NCBI GenBank assembly: GCA_947304355.1
Contig: CAMZAX010000022.1
Location: forward strand, 1 to 37,637
Direction of reading: 5' to 3'
Length of the DNA: 37,637 nt
From: an uncultured Selenomonadales bacterium
Lineage (GTDB): Bacteria; Bacillota; Negativicutes; Selenomonadales; Selenomonadaceae
Each line of letters begins with the position of its first letter. Position 1 is the stretch's first letter. A program made the position numbers and the translations under genes. This document shows, piece after piece, positions 31,994-37,637 of the stretch. The notes under the pieces were generated by a model. The model did no database searches, had not been told where the DNA came from, and worked only from the letters and a program-made list of their open reading frames with translations.

Positions 31994-32599
31994 TTAGCCT
32001 CCGCTGAATTTTCTGCCGCGCAGAGCCGCGAGGACTTTTCGACGAACAACACTGTAGCCGCCGAGATTTTTGATTTTCACGTCGGCACGTTTGCAAATTT
32101 CTTGAACGGGCATTTGCGCGTTGATTCGGGACATGGCTTGTTGCTTGGTCAAGTTGTCGCGCATCATCAGCCGCCAAATTTGAGTTTGCCGATTGGTGTA
32201 GACCGCCCAAATTTCGTCGAACAAAAATTCCCAGCCCGCCTCGAACAAAAGCGGCACTTCCAAAACGACGAGCCCCGCGCCGACTTCCGAACAGTTGACG
32301 AGAAAATCACGCGCCTTGTTGAGCAGGACGGGATGCGCCACGGAATTAATCCACGCGCGTTCGTCGGGGTGGTTGAAGATGATTTCGCCGATAAGCCGCC
32401 GATTGAGGACGCCTTCGCGCGTGACGACGTAGCCGCCGAAATGCCGAACGTAAACGTCGAACAGCGCGCCGCCGGGTTCCAAAAGCCAGCGCGTGATTTG
32501 GTCGATGTCAAGGGTGACCGCGCCGCAGTAACGTCGCAAAGTCTCCGCGACGGCGGACTTTCCGCAGGCGATGCCTCCCGTCAAGCCGATTATGTACAA
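31994..32599 (-). CDS. coaE: Dephospho-CoA kinase
   Basis: A 201-residue P-loop kinase that phosphorylates dephospho-CoA at the 3' position, the last step of coenzyme A synthesis. Walker A is GLTGGIACGKSAVA; LEVPLLFEAGWEFLFDEIW forms the lid/substrate part and DNLTKQQAMSRINAQMP is also typical. The start is TTG at 32597-32599, giving YIIGLTGG at the N-terminus; a GGTGAG precedes it. It lies between ybeY and ktrB with gaps of a few bases. Confidence 0.95.
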   Translation of the reverse strand: MYIIGLTGGIACGKSAVAETLRRYCGAVTLDIDQITRWLLEPGGALFDVYVRHFGGYVVTREGVLNRRLIGEIIFNHPDERAWINSVAHPVLLNKARDFLVNCSEVGAGLVVLEVPLLFEAGWEFLFDEIWAVYTNRQTQIWRLMMRDNLTKQQAMSRINAQMPVQEICKRADVKIKNLGGYSVVRRKVLAALRGRKFSGG

Positions 32600-32605
32600 A
32601 GTTGC

Positions 32606-33064
32606 TCACCGTCCAATTCCGAGTCGTGTCATGATAAATTTTTGTTCGGTCTCCATTTCGCGGCGTTCGTCGTCGTCAATGTGGTCGTAGCCGAGCAAAT
32701 GTAAAAGCCCGTGCACTTCCAGGAAGATGACTTCGCGCAGGAACGAATGCCCGAACTCTTGCGCCTGCGCGGCAGCACGCTCCAATGAAATAATCACGTC
32801 GCCCAAGATTTCAAAATCCGCGCCGATGACTTCGGGCTCGTCGCTTTCGCGGAAGGCAAACGACAGCACGTCCGTCGCTCTGTCGACGCCGCGAAATTTT
32901 TTGTTCAGCGCGTGAATGTGTTCGTCGTCGGTCAAAGTTACGCTGAATTCGGCACTTTCGACGCCGTAGACTTCGCCGACGACATCAGCCGCCCGCAAAA
33001 TCTCTGCAAGCAAATTTTCTTCCGCCGACAACGTTTCGGGTTCAAAGCTTATTGTCGTGTTCAC
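32606..33064 (-). CDS. ybeY: Endoribonuclease YbeY
   Basis: A 152-residue metal-dependent RNase involved in 16S rRNA 3'-end maturation and ribosome quality control. The zinc motif H-x3-H-x5-H appears as VHGLLHLLGYDHIDD, with upstream NKKFRGVDRATDVLSF and LGDVIISL. The start is GTG at 33062-33064, inside the end of phoH (23-base overlap), consistent with the usual phoH-ybeY coupling. Confidence 0.96.
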   Translation of the reverse strand: MNTTISFEPETLSAEENLLAEILRAADVVGEVYGVESAEFSVTLTDDEHIHALNKKFRGVDRATDVLSFAFRESDEPEVIGADFEILGDVIISLERAAAQAQEFGHSFLREVIFLEVHGLLHLLGYDHIDDDERREMETEQKFIMTRLGIGR

Positions 33065-33761
33065 GTTGCACCTCGTATCTTTCGTAAGCCTCGACGATTC
33101 GGGAAACGACTTCGTGCCTTACAACGTCCGTGGAAGAGAGCTCGGCAATGCCGACACCTTTGACGCCGTGCAAAATTTCAACCGCCTCTGCAAGACCCGA
33201 CTGCACGCCGCGCGGCAAATCGATTTGCGACAAGTCGCCCGTTATGACCATGCGTGAGCCGAAGCCCAAACGCGTAAGGAACATTTTCATTTGCTTGGAC
33301 GTGGTGTTTTGCGCCTCGTCAAGGATAATGAACGCGTCGCTCAACGTCCGCCCGCGCATGTACGCCAGCGGCGCGATTTCTATCACGTTGCGGTTGAAAA
33401 ACTTTTGGTAAAGGTCGAAGCCCAAAATTTCTTTCAGCGCGTCATAAAGCGGGCGCAGATACGGATCAACTTTTTCCTGCACGTCGCCCGGCAAAAAGCC
33501 CAGTCGTTCGCCCGCCTCGACAGCCGGTCGCGTCAAGATGATTTTGCGCACTTCTTTGACGCGCAGATAATACGACGCCAACGCCACAGCCAAAAAAGTT
33601 TTTCCGGTGCCCGCCGCGCCGATTCCGAAGGTGACGACGTGTCGACGCATCGTCTCGATATAATTTTGCTGACCCGCGCTTTTGGCTTGAATGTGGACGC
33701 CGTTCGCCGTGACGATAACCGTTTCGCCGAAAATTTTCTGCTCGTTGATTCTGTTCGTCAA
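33042..33761 (-). CDS. phoH: PhoH-family ATPase lacking the usual N-terminal domain
   Basis: A 239-residue protein; the family is usually about 310-330 residues. The ATPase part is intact: Walker A GIGAAGTGKTFLAVA, ILTRPAVEAGE, LPGDVQEKVDPYLRPLYDAL, PLAYMRGRTL, Walker B IILDEAQNTT and TGDLSQIDLP. The ~80-100 residues that normally precede this (a KH-like domain) are missing; only about 24 residues lie before IQAKSAGQQNYI. The TTG start at 33759-33761 has GGAGG 7 bases away and an in-frame stop just upstream, so the short form is genuine in this sequence. A heptad-repeat array lies immediately upstream. PhoH proteins are linked to RNA metabolism. Confidence 0.93.
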   Translation of the reverse strand: MTNRINEQKIFGETVIVTANGVHIQAKSAGQQNYIETMRRHVVTFGIGAAGTGKTFLAVALASYYLRVKEVRKIILTRPAVEAGERLGFLPGDVQEKVDPYLRPLYDALKEILGFDLYQKFFNRNVIEIAPLAYMRGRTLSDAFIILDEAQNTTSKQMKMFLTRLGFGSRMVITGDLSQIDLPRGVQSGLAEAVEILHGVKGVGIAELSSTDVVRHEVVSRIVEAYERYEVQREHDNKL

Positions 33762-33784
33762 GGATTCGCCTCCTTTTTAGGAAC

Positions 33785-33833
33785 TTGTCCCTTGTCCCTT
33801 GTCCCTTGTCCCTTGTCCCTTGTCCCTTATTCC
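33785..33833. repeat. TTGTCCC heptad array, six units plus one degenerate
   Basis: Six perfect TTGTCCC units (33785-33826) and one TTATTCC (33827-33833). Relative to phoH the sense strand reads GGGACAA, an SD-like purine-rich sequence, placed between the predicted phoH promoter and its ribosome binding site. The same unit occurs near 13690. Confidence 0.95.
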
Positions 33834-33834
33834 T

Positions 33835-33864
33835 ATCTTAAAAGCAATTCGCCGCGCCCGTCAA
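33835..33864 (-). promoter_or_regulatory. Candidate promoter of the phoH-ybeY-coaE-ktr operon
   Basis: TTGACG (33859-33864), 18 bases, TAAGAT (33835-33840) on the minus strand. The heptad array begins directly downstream, so it would form the 5' leader of the mRNA. Confidence 0.5.
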
Positions 33865-33886
33865 GATTTTTCTGTCGCGCTGTTCC

Positions 33887-33915
33887 TTTACTTTCCGCGC
33901 CGCTTTTGTTAAACT
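33887..33915 (+). promoter_or_regulatory. Candidate promoter of carD
   Basis: TTTACT (33887-33892), 17 bases, TAAACT (33910-33915). It is a weaker match to consensus, about 38 bases before the carD start and divergent from the phoH promoter. Confidence 0.45.
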
Positions 33916-33952
33916 GTGCGCGTAAGAAAATTTTCGCAGGAGGTGGCATGAG

Positions 33953-34453
33953 TTGAATATCGGCGATAAGGTTGTTTACCCGATGCACGGTGCCGGCGAG
34001 ATTACGGGCATTGAAGAAAACGAGGTCGGAGGCGTCACAGATTCTTATTACGTCTTTCGCTTGCCGGTGGGTGATATGAAGCTCATGTTGCCGGTCGACA
34101 AGGTTGCGGAAGCGGGCTTGCGTCCTCTTATCGACGCCGCGCAGGTTGACGAAGTTGTAAAGGTCTTGCAGGCCGAGAGCGAACAGTTGCAGGGCTCGTG
34201 GAACAAACGCTTTCACATGAACTTGGAGCGGCTAAAGACGGGCAATATTTTGGACGCGGCGGCAATAGCGCGGAATTTGTCGCGCCAAAACGCCAAGAAA
34301 AAAATTTCCAGCGGCGAACGCAGATTGTTGGACTTGTCCCGGCAAATTTTAATCACGGAGCTTGTCTACGTCTGCGGCAAGACGCCCGACGAGATCACGG
34401 CTTGGGTTGACGAGCTGATTGGCGTGGCGACGCCCGAAGCGGACGCAACGTGA
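33953..34453 (+). CDS. carD: CarD-family transcriptional regulator
   Basis: A 166-residue protein of the CarD/CdnL family, which binds the RNA polymerase beta subunit and stabilises open promoter complexes. The Tudor-like N-terminal domain reads IGDKVVYPMHGAGEITGIEE and YYVFRLPVGDMKLMLPVDK; the C-terminal part is helical (NAKKKISSGERRLLDLSRQIL), with a TELVYVCG segment. The start is TTG at 33953-33955 after GGAGG. It is alone in its unit, divergent from phoH; a terminator-like hairpin lies between it and the symporter. Confidence 0.92.
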   Translation: MNIGDKVVYPMHGAGEITGIEENEVGGVTDSYYVFRLPVGDMKLMLPVDKVAEAGLRPLIDAAQVDEVVKVLQAESEQLQGSWNKRFHMNLERLKTGNILDAAAIARNLSRQNAKKKISSGERRLLDLSRQILITELVYVCGKTPDEITAWVDELIGVATPEADAT

Positions 34454-34524
34454 AAAACCGCAAATTTGTTTGAGCGCGGTGACTGACTCTAAGTTACCAA
34501 AACGTAGCGGCGCGACCGTTGGAT

Positions 34525-34547
34525 GCAACGTCACGTTGCTTTTTTTT
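34525..34547 (+). terminator. Terminator/attenuator hairpin just before the symporter gene
   Basis: GCAACG (34525-34530), loop TCA, CGTTGC (34534-34539), then eight Ts. It ends only about 14 bases before the symporter start, and its T-run abuts the GGAGG. Upstream, GGTGACT can pair with AGTTACC (~34479-34499). This could simply end carD, or regulate the symporter by attenuation. Confidence 0.7.
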
Positions 34548-34561
34548 GAGGAGGGTGCAAG

Positions 34562-35815
34562 TTGTTATCAAAGGTCACAAAAGTTTACGGCGAGACGGCT
34601 CTGATAAAGTTAATCGCCGTGGGTCTGGTAATCGGCATTGCGTTGGCGTTGTTCGTGCCCGTCATTGTGCCGGTTATCGCGGTCTTCGGCAAGCTGTTCG
34701 TCAGCGCATTGAAGGCAGTCGCGCCGATTTTGGTTTTCGTGCTTGTCATGAACGCCATGAGCCAACGTTCCGAATCCAACGCGACAATGAAGCCGATAAT
34801 TCAGCTTTACGTTATCGGAACATTTTTGGCGTCGCTTGTCGCAGTCACGGCATCATTTTTATTCCCGACGACGTTGAAGTTGCAGATTGACCCCGACACG
34901 TCAATTTCGCCGCCGGGCGGCATAATCGAAGTCTTGCAGAACGTCATAATGAACGTCGTCGACAATCCGATTCACGCGCTTACGACGGCGAATTACATCG
35001 GCATATTGGCTTGGGGCGTCATCATGGGCTTGGCGTTCCGTCACGCGGGCGACGAACTTCACAACGTGCTTGCCGACTTGGCGAAGGCAGTGACGAAGGT
35101 CGTGCAATGGGTGATTCGATTCGCGCCGTTCGGCATCATGGGTTTGGTCGCCGACGCGATAGCAACCAGCGGCGTCGACGCGCTTTTGGGTTACGCGAAA
35201 CTTTTGGCGGTACTTTTGGGCGCGTTCTTCAGTGTTGCACTTATCATGAATCCGCTGATTGTCTTTTTCAAAATCGGCATGAATCCTTACCCGTTGGTCT
35301 TTGCGACGTTGCGCGAGAGCGGCATTTACGCATTCTTTACGCGTTCGAGCGCGGCGAACATCCCCGTCAACATGAGCCTTTGCAAACGCTTGGGGCTTAA
35401 TGAGGACTTGTATTCGATTTCGATTCCGCTCGGCGCGACGATAAACATGGCGGGCGCGTCGATTACGATTGCGGTGTTGAGCTTGGCGGCGGCGCACACG
35501 CTTGGCATTTCGGTCGACATGCCAACGGCGTTGTTGCTGTGTATCATTTCGACGGTCGGCGCGTGCGGAGCTTCGGGCGTGGCGGGCGGCTCGTTGCTTT
35601 TGATTCCCGTCGCCTGTTCGAGTTTCGGCATAACCAACGATATCGCAATGCAGGTCGTTGGCGTGGGCTTCATTATCGGCGTGTTGCAAGACTCGTGCGA
35701 AACGGCCTTGAATTCGTCGAGCGACGCGCTGTTTACGGCAACGGCAGAGTTCGCCGAACGCAAGAAACAGGGCAAGCTTAAAGCCTCCGACTTGGTTCCG
35801 AAGACTGAAGATTAA
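34562..35815 (+). CDS. Dicarboxylate/amino acid:cation symporter, SstT-like
   Basis: A 417-residue membrane transporter of the DAACS family, with eight expected helices and two re-entrant hairpins. The closest pattern is SstT, the sodium/serine-threonine symporter: [22 protein letters not shown] for HP1, [20 protein letters not shown] in TM7, and [21 protein letters not shown] for HP2, then [19 protein letters not shown] in TM8. Substrate is thus likely serine/threonine, Na+-coupled, but not proven. The start is TTG at 34562-34564 with GGAGG 7 bases before it. A hairpin with a T-run lies immediately upstream. Confidence 0.92.
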   Translation: MLSKVTKVYGETALIKLIAVGLVIGIALALFVPVIVPVIAVFGKLFVSALKAVAPILVFVLVMNAMSQRSESNATMKPIIQLYVIGTFLASLVAVTASFLFPTTLKLQIDPDTSISPPGGIIEVLQNVIMNVVDNPIHALTTANYIGILAWGVIMGLAFRHAGDELHNVLADLAKAVTKVVQWVIRFAPFGIMGLVADAIATSGVDALLGYAKLLAVLLGAFFSVALIMNPLIVFFKIGMNPYPLVFATLRESGIYAFFTRSSAANIPVNMSLCKRLGLNEDLYSISIPLGATINMAGASITIAVLSLAAAHTLGISVDMPTALLLCIISTVGACGASGVAGGSLLLIPVACSSFGITNDIAMQVVGVGFIIGVLQDSCETALNSSSDALFTATAEFAERKKQGKLKASDLVPKTED

Positions 35816-35846
35816 ATTCTTTTAGCATTGACTGCAGGTGATTGAC

Positions 35847-37526
35847 ATGAAAAAATTTTTTGTCGCGGTGTTGGTAATTTTGTTGAGTACCTTTGCCGTC
35901 AATGCTGCCGTCGAGACTTACGAGGGCGTCGACGAATATTACGTTTTGGGCGCAGTGGAAAACATCAACGTCGCCCGCGAACGAGCCCGCGAACGCGCAA
36001 TCCGCGACGCACGCGAAAAAGCCGGCGTTTACATTCACACCGTGTCAAAGGTCGTCAACATGAAGCTTGTCGACGACGAAATCATTTCCGTGGCGAGCGG
36101 CGTCCTGCGTGTCGTCGACACCGCTTACGAAGTTATTCAGCTTACCGACATGGACGGCTACCTGATTCGCGCCACCGTCAAGGCAGACATCGACACCGGC
36201 GACCTTGACAGATTCTTGGAAAAAGACGCCGAGGAACTTGCCAACATCGTCGCCAAAGATAAAGTCATTCGTCAGCAAGAGCACCGGCAAGACCAACGTA
36301 TCGAGACGCTCAAGCAGGAGTACCGTCAAGCCGAGACGCCTGAACAAAAGGAAATCATCGCCGCGCAGATTGTCGTCGAGGACAAAATTTTTCTGTCGAA
36401 CGTGAAACTGCGCGAGGGCAATCGGTATCGCGACGAGGGCGACCATAAGCAGGCGGAGAAACTTTTCACCGAGGCGATTGAACTCAACCCCGACAACGCG
36501 TTGGCTTGGCACAACCGCGCTTGGGCTTACATCGACCTGAAACGTTATCAGCAGGCAATTAACGACTTCAACAAGGCGTCCGCGCTCAACCCGAATTGGG
36601 ATCTGCCGTACTTCGGGCGCGGCTGGATTTACAATCTGCGCAAGGAATATGCGTCGGCGATTGCCGAATATGACAAGGCGATTGCACTCAATCCGAAATA
36701 TCCCAACAGCTGGAACAATCGCGGCGCGGCGAAGTCTTGGCTCAATCAAATGCGCGAGGCGATTGCCGATTACGACAAAGCCATTGAACTCAAGCCCAAT
36801 TACGTCAAGGCTTACGAGAATCGCGGCAAGGCTTACGGTGCTTTGGGCGACAACGCGCACGCCGCCGAAGATTTGAATCGTGCCGCCAAAATCGACAGCT
36901 CGAACAAGGGTGCCGACAAAATCATCGAAGAGTCCGAAGCTCTCGTCAAGCGCGGCAACTACACCGAGGCGTTGAATCTTTTGAATAAAGCCGCCGAACT
37001 TTTCCCCGACAATCAATTCGTCTTCGTCAATCGCGGCAACCTTTACAACGACAACTTCCGCGACTTCGACAAGGCGATTGCCGACTACAACAAGACGATT
37101 GCGCTTAACGACAAGTTCTCGTGGCCGTATCACAACCGCGCTATTGCTTTGGGGCGGCTCAAGCGTTGGGACGAAGCCATTGCCGATTACGGGCGCGCCA
37201 TTGAACTCAATCCGACTTTCGCCGCCGCTTACAACGGACGCGCTTGGGCTTACTGTCAAATCGGAAATTTCGAGGCGGCACTCGTCGACGCCGACAAAGC
37301 CTTGGAACTCATGCCCAATGAAGCGAATTACTTCGACACCCGCGCCACCGCTTACGCCAGCTTGGGGCGTTTCGACGACGCGCTTGCCGACATGAACAAG
37401 GCGATTAAACTTTCGCCCGAAGGTTGGCTGTACCACGGGCGCGGCAAAATTTACAAGCTCATGGGCGACGAAGCTAAAGCCAAATCCGATTTCGACAAAG
37501 CAAAGCAACTGGGCTACACCGAATAA
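35847..37526 (+). CDS. Secreted TPR protein with an LPP20/FlgT-like N-terminal domain
   Basis: A 559-residue protein with a signal peptide (MKKFFVAVLVILLSTFAVNA). Residues ~25-130 resemble the LPP20/FlgT N-terminal fold: NVARERARERAIRDAREKAG, then VVNMKLVDDEIISVASGVL and GYLIRATVKADID. A charged helical linker with HRQDQRIETLKQEYRQAE follows. From about residue 190 to the end there are about ten tetratricopeptide repeats (AEKLFTEAIELNPDNALAWHN-type), in two blocks separated near residue 355 by a KGADKIIEESEALVK segment. TPRs mediate protein contacts, so an exported scaffold is likely. The ATG at 35847-35849 has AGGTG upstream; an ATG three codons earlier is less likely. Confidence 0.85.
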   Translation: MKKFFVAVLVILLSTFAVNAAVETYEGVDEYYVLGAVENINVARERARERAIRDAREKAGVYIHTVSKVVNMKLVDDEIISVASGVLRVVDTAYEVIQLTDMDGYLIRATVKADIDTGDLDRFLEKDAEELANIVAKDKVIRQQEHRQDQRIETLKQEYRQAETPEQKEIIAAQIVVEDKIFLSNVKLREGNRYRDEGDHKQAEKLFTEAIELNPDNALAWHNRAWAYIDLKRYQQAINDFNKASALNPNWDLPYFGRGWIYNLRKEYASAIAEYDKAIALNPKYPNSWNNRGAAKSWLNQMREAIADYDKAIELKPNYVKAYENRGKAYGALGDNAHAAEDLNRAAKIDSSNKGADKIIEESEALVKRGNYTEALNLLNKAAELFPDNQFVFVNRGNLYNDNFRDFDKAIADYNKTIALNDKFSWPYHNRAIALGRLKRWDEAIADYGRAIELNPTFAAAYNGRAWAYCQIGNFEAALVDADKALELMPNEANYFDTRATAYASLGRFDDALADMNKAIKLSPEGWLYHGRGKIYKLMGDEAKAKSDFDKAKQLGYTE

Positions 37527-37570
37527 AAAAAATCCCCGTCACTCACGAAGAGCGGCGGGGATTTGTAATT
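37527..37570. terminator. Terminator after the TPR gene
   Basis: A 9-bp stem, AAATCCCCG (37530-37538) with CGGGGATTT (37556-37564), starts directly after the TAA. The uninterrupted T-tract is on the minus strand, so it is strongest for a converging gene beyond the right edge, but it may act in both directions. Confidence 0.75.
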
Positions 37571-37572
37571 TC

Positions 37573-37588
37573 TACTTCCTACTTCCTA
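37573..37588. repeat. TACTTCC heptad array
   Basis: TACTTCC TACTTCC TA at 37573-37588, a further 7-bp repeat family, directly after the terminator. The remaining ~50 bases to the window end hold nothing I can identify. Confidence 0.7.
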
Positions 37589-37637
37589 GGGGTTGTTGGT
37601 AAACTCAAGTAAAAGAAAAACATAAGCAGTTCTCTGA

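Noticed and set aside
33785-33833. Tandem array as a CRISPR or CRISPR leader
   Set aside because: The units are 7 bp with no spacers, and no cas genes are present.
36045-37508. Long minus-strand open frame (487 codons) opposite the TPR gene
   Set aside because: The TPR repeats on the plus strand are unmistakable; the antisense frame is repetitive because the repeats are.

Overview
The window reads as chromosomal DNA of a moderately GC-rich Firmicute, most likely a member of the Negativicutes. Support comes from the rpsP-khpA(ylqC)-ylqD-rimM-trmD order, pheS-pheT-zapA, a CarD-type regulator, KtrAB potassium uptake, strong GGAGG ribosome binding sites and very frequent TTG/GTG starts placed about 7 nt after GGAGG. 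The class is an inference, because there is no 16S gene here. Both strands carry dense, mostly operonic genes, and no stretch over 300 bases lacks a gene.

Layout. 1-731: start of a mannose-family PTS operon (EIIA, then EIIB cut by the window edge), leftward, with its own promoter. 728-6229: a leftward surface-polysaccharide unit with a 1498-residue multi-domain transferase, a HAD phosphatase and two decayed gene pieces, one resembling the C-terminus of a TagD-type cytidylyltransferase and one the 5' end of a transferase paralogue. 6235-11204: leftward ffh-rpsP-khpA-ylqD-rimM-trmD plus a membrane protein, with tRNA-Cys upstream of ffh. 11205-12326: rodA, leftward. 12404-16057: rightward tyrS, a secreted NlpC/P60-like hydrolase, a GNAT, yebC and ruvC. 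16055-19938: a leftward accessory block with an SPL-like radical SAM protein, its TcmP-type partner, an unknown secreted protein, a YbaK-like deacylase and a GIY-YIG/DUF4357 protein. 19954-22100: secDF, leftward. 22183-26353: pheS-pheT-zapA, rightward. 26386-33864: leftward phoH-ybeY-coaE-ktrB-ktrA-histidine acid phosphatase-recT-argB. 33887-37637: rightward carD, sstT-like symporter and a secreted TPR protein.

Most unusual points. (1) ArgB has a roughly 180-residue N-terminal extension made of a duplicated 71-residue unit, and it is translationally overlapped with a stand-alone RecT. (2) PheT carries a roughly 90-residue insertion with 11-residue repeats inside its B5 domain. (3) The giant transferase keeps an intact ribosome binding site and GTG start in frame at the junction before its GT2 domain, which looks like a gene-fusion scar. 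(4) Decayed gene pieces lie beside it, one from the CDP-glycerol pathway. (5) Several families of 7-bp tandem repeats recur between genes, inside a signal peptide, in a predicted phoH leader and as a promoter spacer. (6) PhoH lacks its usual N-terminal domain, and that repeat array lies just upstream of the shortened gene.

All assignments come from reading the sequence and remembered family features. No database search was run.
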